Part shown: piece by piece, positions 9,501 to 16,340 of the stretch
Layout of the letters: each line of letters begins with the position of its first letter
Position numbering within the stretch: position 1 is the first letter of the stretch
DNA from: JAUVXE01 sp964349355
GTDB taxonomy: Bacteria > Actinomycetota > Coriobacteriia > Anaerosomatales > SLCP01
DNA length: 29,162 bases
Direction of reading: 5' to 3'
Assembly (NCBI GenBank): GCA_964349355.1
Contig: CAYGFZ010000025.1
Location: 1-29,162 of the forward strand
Notes under the pieces: generated by a model
What the model was told of the DNA's origin: nothing
Seen by the model: only the letters and a program-made list of their open reading frames with translations
The model's database searches: none
Program-made: the position numbers and the translations under genes

Positions 9501-10355
9501 CTACTCCAGAGGCCGGGCGATGCAGTGCCCCTCACCGACGTGCCCAAAGTGGACGAGGATAGCTTCCAGTTTGGCGTAGTTTTCGGGGTCGAGTAACTCC
9601 TCGAGGTCGGCAAGGCTCACGTCCAGCACGCCACCTGTGGCGAGCGCCGCGAGCGGGTCGAAGCCGAGTGCAGCGACGTTCATCGGATCATCTTCTTCTT
9701 TGTCCGCCCGGCCGAAGAAGTGGTCGAAGTGGAAGGTCATCTCCGCCTCCGCCTCGCCGCCGGCCTCGAGGATGCCCTTGCGGACGTCGCCGACGTACTC
9801 GCCTCCCTGGTAGGCGATCTCCCTATCGAAACGCAGCGTGAAGTCGATGACCTCACCATCTTTTTCGGCCGAGCCCACGAACAACATGGTGTACCCCTCG
9901 GCCGGACCGGACGCAGCGCGCACCATGTGCCATGAGAACGCGTTGTAGTGTCCCGCACGGGCATCGGCGATCTCGCCGACGAGCGCGGGATCCGATGCGG
10001 GATTCGCCAGATCGATCGTGTGCTCACCAGACAGCGACATCATGTGGTCGTAGACGAGGTCCCACTCGTTCTCGTCGACGTCGTATGGCGGGTCGGTCTG
10101 GTAGGCGGTGATGTCAGAGAGCGTTACGTAGGCGTGCTCGAAGCGTATGTCCCAGCCATCCTTTGAGCGGGTGCCCTCACGGGCATGCTCTTCGCCGTCG
10201 GCCACGAACATGAGGAGCCCCGTGTCCGGGGTATCTCCAGCGGTGACGGGCGGTGCTGGTTCTGACGCATCCCCGGTGGTACATCCAGCGAAAGCCAGCA
10301 GACCTATGAGCGCGATGAGCATAGCTGCGACGGTTCTCGAAGTATGGCGTTGCAT
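9501..10355 (-). CDS. His-rich lipoprotein heading the nickel transporter operon, function unassigned
   Basis: This is a 284-residue lipoprotein. The start at 10355 (MQRHTSRTVAAMLIALIGLLAF) follows GAGAGGGG. The lipobox is LAFAGC, and a Thr/Pro/Ala-rich linker leads to a globular domain. Histidines are numerous and clustered: YDHMMSLSGEH, HYNAFSWHM, MTFHFDHFFG and the C-terminal HFGHVGEGHC. It lies 14 bp upstream of the NikL-like gene on the same strand and directly behind the palindrome at 10400-10426, so it belongs to the nickel regulon by position. I do not recognise the family. By analogy with NikK it could be an extracytoplasmic nickel-binding partner of the ECF transporter, but the sequence shows only His richness, lipid anchoring and context. 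Confidence 0.8.
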   Translation of the reverse strand: MQRHTSRTVAAMLIALIGLLAFAGCTTGDASEPAPPVTAGDTPDTGLLMFVADGEEHAREGTRSKDGWDIRFEHAYVTLSDITAYQTDPPYDVDENEWDLVYDHMMSLSGEHTIDLANPASDPALVGEIADARAGHYNAFSWHMVRAASGPAEGYTMLFVGSAEKDGEVIDFTLRFDREIAYQGGEYVGDVRKGILEAGGEAEAEMTFHFDHFFGRADKEEDDPMNVAALGFDPLAALATGGVLDVSLADLEELLDPENYAKLEAILVHFGHVGEGHCIARPLE

Positions 10356-10399
10356 TGGTCGTCCCCTCTCCGGCACCGTGCACACTTCGGCACCCAGTC

Positions 10400-10426
10400 A
10401 TAACACGAATTGCAGAGTCGTGTTAT
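10400..10426. promoter_or_regulatory. Perfect palindrome upstream of nickel operon, candidate NikR operator
   Basis: Arms ATAACACGA (10400-10408) and TCGTGTTAT (10418-10426) are perfect reverse complements around a 9-base spacer. The site is 45 bp upstream of the lipoprotein start, where a promoter is expected. Counting only the ATAACAC/GTGTTAT arms, the spacer is 13, the kind of long-spaced dyad bound by the NikR tetramer. The half-site resembles the GTGTTAC half-sites described for non-enterobacterial NikR but in the opposite orientation, so the assignment is inferred from context and spacing. Confidence 0.6.
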
Positions 10427-10562
10427 CTTATCGGCCGGCAGGCTCAATGTCTAGTGCACGTGAGTGTTCGATCGGGCGAGGCGGTATCCGTCAGCGAAGC
10501 GACGAGTGCCGTCTCCAGACCCCGACCGCCCCGAGAACTGCCTCAAACTGTGCTGCACTTGT

Positions 10563-11396
10563 TCAGAAGCAGGCGGTCTTGAACATCTCCATCAGCCGAG
10601 TAACCACCGGACCGACTCGGCCGTCACCGATGGCATGGTCGTCGATCCGCACCACAGGAACGACGCCTCGGACGCTCGAGGTGATGAAGGCTTCCTCGGC
10701 GGCGAGCGCATCTTGAAGCGTGATGTCGCAGTGGTCGATCGCGAACTCCCCGGCTGCAAGCTCGAGCACCCGGGAGCCGACCGTTCCCCGAAGGACACCC
10801 GTGTGCGGTGCGAGGATGCGGCCGCGTACGACCACGTAAAAGCTTGCGGTCGCCCCTTCCGAGATAACACCGTCACTGTGATAAAGGAGGTCGATCGCGC
10901 CCTCAGACTCGAGCCGGGGATGGTTCTTCAGCCAGGTCAGGTAGCCGGTGGTCTTGGCTTCGGGTAGCTCGCGCCGATGCTCGACAAGCAACAGCTTCGC
11001 GCCGTGTTGGTAGACGTGTGCGGGGATCTCGAACAGCTCGTGGGTGACGATGAAGAACGTCGGCGTCTCCGGGTCGAAGTGCATCCCGTTCGGGGAGACT
11101 CCGCCGGTCAGGACCATCCGGACGGTCGCCTCAGGATGGCCGTTGCGCTCCAGCAGTTCGCAGATGACCGCCTCTATCTCCTCATTCCCGAGGGGTACTC
11201 GCAGACCCAGCATCTTGGCGGATTCGCGAAACCGTGCCAGGTGCTCGTCGAGCATGAACGGCACCCCGCCGACCGTTTGAAGTAGGTCGAAAACTGCATA
11301 TCCGCGCAGCAGCCCCGAATCGAACGGTGATATCGCGGCCGACCCGGCGGGGATGATGCTGCCGTTGAGAAAGACATATTCGCCGCTCACGCTCAT
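10563..11396 (-). CDS. Class IV PLP aminotransferase (IlvE/D-amino-acid aminotransferase type)
   Basis: This 277-residue fold-type IV PLP enzyme has family-typical length. The N-terminal strand YVFLNGSIIPAGSAAISPFDSGLLRGYAVFD matches branched-chain and D-alanine aminotransferases. The PLP lysine is in EAKTTGYLTWLK, the cofactor-phosphate region is SDGVISEGATASFYVV, and the second phosphate loop is VLRGTVGSRVLELA. ATG at 11396 is preferred over ATG at 11402, because AAAGGAG is only 3 bases from the upper one and about 9 from the lower. Substrate (branched-chain amino acids, D-amino acids or aminodeoxychorismate) cannot be decided from sequence alone. It is a single-gene unit on the minus strand, divergent from the amino acid importer. 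Confidence 0.9.
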   Translation of the reverse strand: MSVSGEYVFLNGSIIPAGSAAISPFDSGLLRGYAVFDLLQTVGGVPFMLDEHLARFRESAKMLGLRVPLGNEEIEAVICELLERNGHPEATVRMVLTGGVSPNGMHFDPETPTFFIVTHELFEIPAHVYQHGAKLLLVEHRRELPEAKTTGYLTWLKNHPRLESEGAIDLLYHSDGVISEGATASFYVVVRGRILAPHTGVLRGTVGSRVLELAAGEFAIDHCDITLQDALAAEEAFITSSVRGVVPVVRIDDHAIGDGRVGPVVTRLMEMFKTACF

Positions 11397-11492
11397 AGAC
11401 ATGGGCTCCTTTGCCGAGGACGTGCGGTCAAGTCTGATTCTCTCGACGCGGTCGCGCAAGCACGCGCTCGGAGGCGCTAAGAATGTAGTACT

Positions 11493-11507
11493 CACGCAAT
11501 GTGCGTG
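11493..11507. promoter_or_regulatory. Small palindrome in divergent intergenic region
   Basis: CACGCA-ATG-TGCGTG is a perfect 6-bp inverted repeat midway between the aminotransferase and the divergently transcribed amino acid ABC operon. A related element, CACGC-ACT-GCGTG, lies at 21354-21366 before citrate synthase. Both could be operators for a common regulator, but they are short enough to arise by chance. Confidence 0.25.
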
Positions 11508-11639
11508 CATACTGATAAACTGTTCGCCACGAACGGATGAGGACTCCTCGGTACAGCCGCCTGGACCTCGACAGCCACTCAGGCTGCGGTTCGAGTAGTA
11601 CTGTTGCTTGGTCGATGGCGACTCGGTAGAGGAGACGCG

Positions 11640-12365
11640 TTGATACAGCTCGTTGATGTGTGCAAACACTTCGGAAGCCTGCACGCTCTCAAGCACGTCG
11701 ATCTTGACGTTCCGACAGGCCAGAAGCTCGTCATCATCGGCCCTTCCGGATCTGGAAAGTCGACGCTCATCCGCTGCATGAACATGCTCGAGAAGCCGAG
11801 TTCAGGCCGGGTCATTGTTGACGGAGTAGAGTTGACGGCACTCCGAGCGCCGGTTGCCAGGGTCAGGCAGTCGGTGGCGATGGTCTTCCAGTCATTCAAC
11901 CTCTACCCGCACAAGACCGTCCTGGAGAATCTCACGCTTGCCCCGATAGTGGTTCGCGGCATCTCGAGAGATGAGGCGACCGAGTCCGCGATCAAGTATC
12001 TCGCTCGCGTCGGCTTGAGCGAGAAGGCGGACCAGTATCCCGCTCAACTCTCTGGCGGCCAACAGCAGCGGGTCGCGATCGCTCGCGCTCTCAACATGCA
12101 CCCCAAAGTCATGCTCTTCGACGAGCCGACTTCAGCACTCGACCCGGAGATGATCCAGGAGGTTCTCGAGGTCATCATCGATCTCGCGAACAGCGGTATC
12201 ACGATGGTCGTCGTCACTCACGAGATGGGTTTCGCCAAAGAGGCGGCCGACCGGGTCGTGTTCATGGACGAGGGCAGTATCATCGAGGACGGTACGCCAG
12301 AGCACTTCTTCCTCAACCCTCAGCACGACCGGACGAAACTGTTCTTGAGCAAGATCCTGCGGTAA
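11640..12365 (+). CDS. Polar amino acid ABC transporter ATPase (GlnQ-like)
   Basis: This 241-residue ATPase belongs to a polar amino acid importer. Walker A is GPSGSGKST, Q-loop AMVFQSFNLYPHKT, signature LSGGQQQR, Walker B VMLFDEPTSALDPE and H-switch VTHEMGFA. The TTG at 11640 is chosen over the TTG at 11604 because GAGGAG lies 5 bases upstream and the product then begins MIQLVDVCKHFGSLHAL, as GlnQ proteins do. It is first in the operon ATPase, binding protein, permease, permease. The amino acid transported is not decided by this subunit. Confidence 0.95.
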   Translation: MIQLVDVCKHFGSLHALKHVDLDVPTGQKLVIIGPSGSGKSTLIRCMNMLEKPSSGRVIVDGVELTALRAPVARVRQSVAMVFQSFNLYPHKTVLENLTLAPIVVRGISRDEATESAIKYLARVGLSEKADQYPAQLSGGQQQRVAIARALNMHPKVMLFDEPTSALDPEMIQEVLEVIIDLANSGITMVVVTHEMGFAKEAADRVVFMDEGSIIEDGTPEHFFLNPQHDRTKLFLSKILR

Positions 12366-12392
12366 CCACGCGGAATCGCATCACGGTAGGTC

Positions 12393-12410
12393 GGGACCGA
12401 TCACGGTCCC
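12393..12410 (+). other. Intercistronic hairpin 1 (ATPase to binding protein)
   Basis: GGGACCG-ATCA-CGGTCCC is a perfect 7-bp stem 27 bp after the glnQ-like stop. No T-run follows, so it may be a processing or mRNA-stability element, not a full terminator. Confidence 0.5.
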
Positions 12411-12444
12411 TGTGTACATACAGGTTGGCAGTATCAGAAGGTGT

Positions 12445-12460
12445 CCCGGGCGTGCCCGGG
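12445..12460 (+). other. Intercistronic hairpin 2, next to the binding-protein ribosome site
   Basis: CCCGGGC-GT-GCCCGGG is a GC-only inverted repeat ending directly before the GAGAAGGAGG ribosome site of the binding-protein gene. It could protect a processed 5' end or modulate translation. Confidence 0.5.
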
Positions 12461-12474
12461 GAGAAGGAGGACGT

Positions 12475-13314
12475 ATGAGAAAGTCAGTAGTGTTGCTGCT
12501 TGCGTTCGTGCTCGCGTTCGGCGCGTTCGGCCTCGTCGGGTGTGGTTCCGATGAGCCTGCCACCAACGACGACGAGCCGACCGGCGAGGCGCCGGCCGGG
12601 GATCTTCCCGCAGGCGTACAGGCCATCAAAGACGCGGGTGAGCTGCGTGTGGGCGTCAAGGCCGACGTGCCCAACTTCGGTCTGCAGGATGCAGCAACCG
12701 GTGAGTTCTCGGGCATGGAGATCGATCTCGCCTACGCCCTGGCCGAGCGTATCGGCCTGAGCCCAGACGATGTCCAGTTCGAAGCCGTCACAGCCAAGAC
12801 CCGCGGCCCGCTTCTCGACAACGGTCAGCTTGACGTGGTCATCGCGACCTTCACCGTCAACGATGAGCGCAAAGAGCAGTGGAACTTCTCCGAGACGTAC
12901 TACCAGGACGAGGTCGGCCTGCTAGTCAAGGACGCATCCGGTTTCGATAGCCTTGCGGACCTCGATGGCAAGCGCATCGGTGTCGCCCAGGGCGCCACTA
13001 CAGCTGACGCCGTTCAGGCCGAGGCCGATGGCCTTGGCATCAGCGTCGAGTTCCTCGAGTTCGCGACCTACCCCGAGATCAACGCCGCTCTCGAGTCCGG
13101 TCGCGTCGACGCTTTCTCGGTCGACAAGTCGATTCTTACCGGCTACGTGACCGACGAATCGTCCATCCTTCCCGACGGCTTTTCGCCGCAGGACTACGGC
13201 GCAGCCATGAAGAAGGGCAACGACGATCTCACGACGCTCTTCAACGACATGCTTGCCGAGATGGAGTCCAGCGGCGAGTTGGATACCCTCTTCGCGAAGT
13301 GGGGACTGAACTGA
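12475..13314 (+). CDS. Amino acid ABC transporter substrate-binding lipoprotein
   Basis: This 279-residue family 3 solute-binding protein starts at 12475 after AAGGAGG. The signal is MRKSVVLLLAFVLAFGAFG with lipobox LVGC, followed by an acidic Asp/Glu/Pro linker. The bilobed domain has typical landmarks: AGELRVGVKADVPNFGLQDAATGEFSGMEIDLAYALAERIG, VIATFTVNDERKEQWNFSETYYQDEVGLLV, LDGKRIGVAQGATT and GRVDAFSVDKSILTGY. ATFTVNDER includes the Arg that usually binds the substrate alpha-carboxylate. The family covers Gln, Glu/Asp, His/Arg and Cys binders; I cannot choose between them with certainty. Confidence 0.94.
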   Translation: MRKSVVLLLAFVLAFGAFGLVGCGSDEPATNDDEPTGEAPAGDLPAGVQAIKDAGELRVGVKADVPNFGLQDAATGEFSGMEIDLAYALAERIGLSPDDVQFEAVTAKTRGPLLDNGQLDVVIATFTVNDERKEQWNFSETYYQDEVGLLVKDASGFDSLADLDGKRIGVAQGATTADAVQAEADGLGISVEFLEFATYPEINAALESGRVDAFSVDKSILTGYVTDESSILPDGFSPQDYGAAMKKGNDDLTTLFNDMLAEMESSGELDTLFAKWGLN

Positions 13315-13329
13315 TCGCTCGCGATCAGT
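13310..13329 (+). other. Hairpin spanning the binding-protein stop codon
   Basis: ACTGATCG-CTCG-CGATCAGT is a perfect 8-bp (9 with loop closing) hairpin that includes the TGA of the binding-protein gene. It precedes the first permease by 11 bp. Such elements often reduce downstream expression so that binding protein exceeds permease. Confidence 0.55.
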
Positions 13330-13340
13330 CATAGCCGGGC

Positions 13341-14048
13341 ATGTCTGATTTCTTCGAGCGCATAGGGTTTCTTCAGGAGGGGCCGTTCGCTGTCCCCCGC
13401 TGGGAAGCCGTCTTCTCGAACATGGACCTGCTCTGGCAAGGAGCACTTACAACGTTGCTGGTGGCGTCCCTGGGGCTGGTGCTTGCGCTGGCCCTGGGGA
13501 TCGTCATCGGCGTGATGTCGGCGTCTCACTGGAAGATTCCTAAGGCATTCGCCCGAGGATACGTCGAGTTCTACCAGAACACGCCGCTACTCATCCAGGT
13601 GTTCATGATCTTCAATGCCCTCCCGATGATCGTCTCGGGCCTTTTCATCCCCGTGATCACGATCGGAATCATCGGCGTGGGTATGTACCACGGCGCCTAT
13701 ATCTCCGAGGTCGTCCGGGCGGGGATCCAGTCGATCGGACGAGGGCAGCTTGACGCTGCGCTCTCCCAGGGATTCACCTACGTCGGCGCGATGCGCTACG
13801 TGATCATCCCGCAGGCGATGCGGATCGTTCTGCCTCCGCTCACCAATCAGGCCGTCAGCCTTATCAAGAACACGTCCGTCATCGCCATCATCGCGGGCGG
13901 GGACCTCATGTACGCCGGTGACTCGTTCGCCGGTCGATTCGGCCACTATGGCCCGACGTACGTCCTCGTCGGACTCGGTTACTTCCTGATGTGCTTCCCG
14001 CTCGCAGTCCTGGCGCGGCGCCTCGAAGAGCGCACGAGGGCCGCCTAA
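13341..14048 (+). CDS. Amino acid ABC transporter permease 1 (GlnP/HisM-like)
   Basis: This 235-residue inner-membrane permease has five or so helices. It opens with a short periplasmic/cytoplasmic segment, then LLWQGALTTLLVASLGLVLALALGIVIGVMSA. The permease motif is YVEFYQNTPLLIQVFMIFNALP. The EAA loop that contacts the ATPase is GRGQLDAALSQGFTYVGAMRYVIIPQAMR. It overlaps the next permease by one base (TAATG), so the two are translationally coupled and presumably form a heterodimer. Confidence 0.94.
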   Translation: MSDFFERIGFLQEGPFAVPRWEAVFSNMDLLWQGALTTLLVASLGLVLALALGIVIGVMSASHWKIPKAFARGYVEFYQNTPLLIQVFMIFNALPMIVSGLFIPVITIGIIGVGMYHGAYISEVVRAGIQSIGRGQLDAALSQGFTYVGAMRYVIIPQAMRIVLPPLTNQAVSLIKNTSVIAIIAGGDLMYAGDSFAGRFGHYGPTYVLVGLGYFLMCFPLAVLARRLEERTRAA

Positions 14049-14734
14049 TGGACGCCTTCATGAGCACTCCGGTCATGGAGATGCTGGCCGACCCTGTTCT
14101 CTACATCGGCCTGGGGTACGGGCTGCTCCTCACCCTCCAGATCGCGGCACTTTCGATCGTGCTCAGCTTCGGTTTCGGCACGATACTCGGGGCGATGCGC
14201 TACTCCGGACTGCCGGGTTTCAAGCATCTCGCCGTGACCTACATCGAAGTCGTCCGCAACCTGCCTACGCTTCTGCTCATCCTCGTAAGCTACTTCGTGC
14301 TGGGACTTCCCGCGATGTGGGCGGCCACCATCGGGTTGACCATCTACACCTCGGCTATCATCGCCGAGGTCATCCGTGGCGGACTCAACTCGGTTCCGAC
14401 CGGTCAGTGGGAGGCGGCGCGCTCCCAGGGGTTCTCGTTCCTGCAGTCGATGCGCCATATCGTCCTGCCTCCGTCTGTCGTGAAGATGATCCCGCCTATC
14501 GTGTCGCAGTTCGTCACGGTTATCAAAGACTCGTCGTTCGCCATGGCCATCGGCGCCTACGAACTTATGTTCAAGGGCACGATTCTGGCGGCCACCTACT
14601 GGAAGCCGTCGCAGATCATCACGATCTACGTGGTCATCTCGCTCGTCTACTTCACGATCAACTTCATTATCTCGATGATCGCGCGCGGACTCCAGGTCAG
14701 GCTGTCCGTCGGTCGTGGCTCCATCGGGAGCTAG
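14048..14734 (+). CDS. Amino acid ABC transporter permease 2 (GlnP/HisQ-like)
   Basis: This 228-residue permease is the partner of the preceding one. The ATG at 14048 overlaps the upstream stop. Motifs are GYGLLLTLQIAALSIVLSFGFGTILGAMRYS, the conserved YIEVVRNLPTLLLILVSYFVLG, and the EAA loop PTGQWEAARSQGFSFLQSMRHIVLPPSV. It is the last gene of the importer operon and ends 20 bp before the convergent stop of the TrmO/FmdE-like gene. No strong terminator hairpin is seen in that gap. Confidence 0.94.
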   Translation: MDAFMSTPVMEMLADPVLYIGLGYGLLLTLQIAALSIVLSFGFGTILGAMRYSGLPGFKHLAVTYIEVVRNLPTLLLILVSYFVLGLPAMWAATIGLTIYTSAIIAEVIRGGLNSVPTGQWEAARSQGFSFLQSMRHIVLPPSVVKMIPPIVSQFVTVIKDSSFAMAIGAYELMFKGTILAATYWKPSQIITIYVVISLVYFTINFIISMIARGLQVRLSVGRGSIGS

Positions 14735-14754
14735 GGCGACCGGGGCGTCAGGGC

Positions 14755-15552
14755 TCATCTGTCGGTCGTCACGATTTCGAAGAGGTCGTCATCTCCCCCG
14801 GATTCGAGCCGCCAGTCGGCCTCACTGCTTCGACTCGCGATGATGAGCCGGGCACTCGTCGTCGTCCATTCCGTCATAGCCGGACCGGGACGCTCGACGT
14901 AGGTCAGGCGTGGCGGATTGGCGAAACGCGCCCGTGTCAGGCCCTGGATCGCGTCGACGAGGCAGCGTGGCCCCTCGACTCGCACGCCCAGGTCGGGCGA
15001 GGTGAGCTTGCCGATGCGCTCCTCGGCGATCAGGGCCATCCGTGCGCCGAGGAGCAAGCCGTCGCACGTCTCCTGATGGTGCTGCACGGCGAGGCGGACC
15101 AGATCCTTCCAGCGGGTCTCCCGGTCCGAAGGCCGCAGCACCGGCGCCCGCGGCGAGAAGACGCAGTCCCGCTCGAAGTAGGATTTGATGTCGAGCACCG
15201 GGGTTCCGTCGATGGCATCCACTCCCTTGACGTGCAGGATGTTTCCCTCGACCCGGATGAGTTCGACCAGCGACAAGCCGATCGGATTCGGTCGTCGGTA
15301 TGCCCGCAGGCCGAAGACACCATAGGCGGGTGCATCTGGATCGAGGCGCACCGGCTTGACCTGAAGTGTGTCCCGGTCGCCGAGGTGGAACCAGCTGAGT
15401 ATCCACAGGTGTGAGTGTTCTTCGATACGCAGGAGCCCCTCGGCATAGCGCGGCTCGAGTTCGACCGTCGCCTCGACACCACCGCGCGGCATCTCCTTGG
15501 CTTTGCGGACCGACGAGTGAACCACGCCAATCGGATGGATCTCAGGGATCAT
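14755..15552 (-). CDS. TrmO-like (TsaA fold) domain fused to an FmdE-like domain
   Basis: This is a 265-residue two-domain protein. Residues 1-135 match the TrmO/YaeB tRNA methyltransferase fold, which methylates t6A37 using S-adenosylmethionine in known members: PIGVVHSS, HLWILSWFH, the motif RRPNPIGLSLVELIR, and VDAIDGTPVLDIKSYF. Residues 145-225 resemble FmdE, the formylmethanofuran dehydrogenase subunit E-type domain: AVQHHQETCDGLLLGARMAL (compare HGHLCPG in FmdE) and VEGPRCLVDAIQGLT, with C163 and C197 at the metal-ligand positions and H159 before them. About 45 residues at the C-terminus are unassigned. GGAG precedes the start at 15552. Whether it modifies tRNA or acts in cofactor/molybdenum chemistry is unknown. 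Confidence 0.8.
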   Translation of the reverse strand: MIPEIHPIGVVHSSVRKAKEMPRGGVEATVELEPRYAEGLLRIEEHSHLWILSWFHLGDRDTLQVKPVRLDPDAPAYGVFGLRAYRRPNPIGLSLVELIRVEGNILHVKGVDAIDGTPVLDIKSYFERDCVFSPRAPVLRPSDRETRWKDLVRLAVQHHQETCDGLLLGARMALIAEERIGKLTSPDLGVRVEGPRCLVDAIQGLTRARFANPPRLTYVERPGPAMTEWTTTSARLIIASRSSEADWRLESGGDDDLFEIVTTDR

Positions 15553-15612
15553 GTCAGCTCCAGGTCTGTCGGATGAATGGTGTTTTCGGCAACGCGTCTC
15601 CGTTAGCCGATC

Positions 15613-16188
15613 CTACTCGACAAGCGCCTTGCCACAGCTGTAGGCGTCATCGAGCCGCTCACCGAGGCGATAGTACTCCCTGTTCCCGGTCGCGTAGACG
15701 AGCGGATCCATCAACACGATATCGGCGCGGTCGCCCTCGGCGTTCAGTATGTCTTCGTTCGCGTGCGACTGGACGACCTCTCCGACGATCATGTGCGAAC
15801 CGGTCGGCAGGTCGTATTCGGCGATGAGCCGACACTCATGGTTGTAGGGACACTCGGAGATCATCGGAGGACCGACTATCGTCGATTCCAGCAGCGTCAG
15901 GCCACTTCCGGCGACCTTGTCATGGTCCCGTCCCGAGACGACACCGCAGTAGTCGACCTCGCGGAAGAGGCGTGATGATGCGAAGTTGACGGTGAACTCC
16001 CCGCAACGTTCGATCAGCTCCCAGGTGTGGTGACGACGGCCCATGATCATCGCGAGCGCAGGCGGCCGACTGCCTGCGGGCATCACCCAGGCCAGGGCGA
16101 GCATGCTGGCCTCTTGACCCAACCCACTCATCACGAGAGGAATAGGGGTCGGGAAGACGCTGTTCTGGGGGCCGAGGGCTCGCTTCAT
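15613..16188 (-). CDS. Flavin reductase family protein (flavoredoxin-like)
   Basis: This 191-residue FMN-binding split-barrel protein starts at 16188 after GGAGGT. The flavin-binding pattern includes GLGQEASMLALAWVMPAGSRPPALAMIM, a Thr/Ser-containing middle strand (CGEFTVNFASS), and GSHMIVGEVVQSHANEDIL near the barrel end. Members reduce flavins with NAD(P)H or act as flavoredoxins in anaerobes; the partner is unknown. It lies upstream of the TrmO/FmdE-like gene on the same strand with a 60-bp gap, so co-transcription is possible. Confidence 0.88.
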   Translation of the reverse strand: MKRALGPQNSVFPTPIPLVMSGLGQEASMLALAWVMPAGSRPPALAMIMGRRHHTWELIERCGEFTVNFASSRLFREVDYCGVVSGRDHDKVAGSGLTLLESTIVGPPMISECPYNHECRLIAEYDLPTGSHMIVGEVVQSHANEDILNAEGDRADIVLMDPLVYATGNREYYRLGERLDDAYSCGKALVE

Positions 16189-16340
16189 CGGTTGACCTCC
16201 TGTGGCTGACGGGGTGACGGCCGGCTCTAGAGGTCATACCCGAGCGGCGGGCGTCGAACCCTGCGTGCCGTGGAAGGGTACTCACAGCTTGCACGGTGTT
16301 TGCTCTCATCTCCGGTAATCTCTTGGAGAGATGTGGTGTC

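Noticed and set aside
14317..15414. 365-residue plus-strand ORF
   Set aside because: It overlaps the second permease in another frame and is antisense to the TrmO/FmdE-like gene; no family features, so a shadow.
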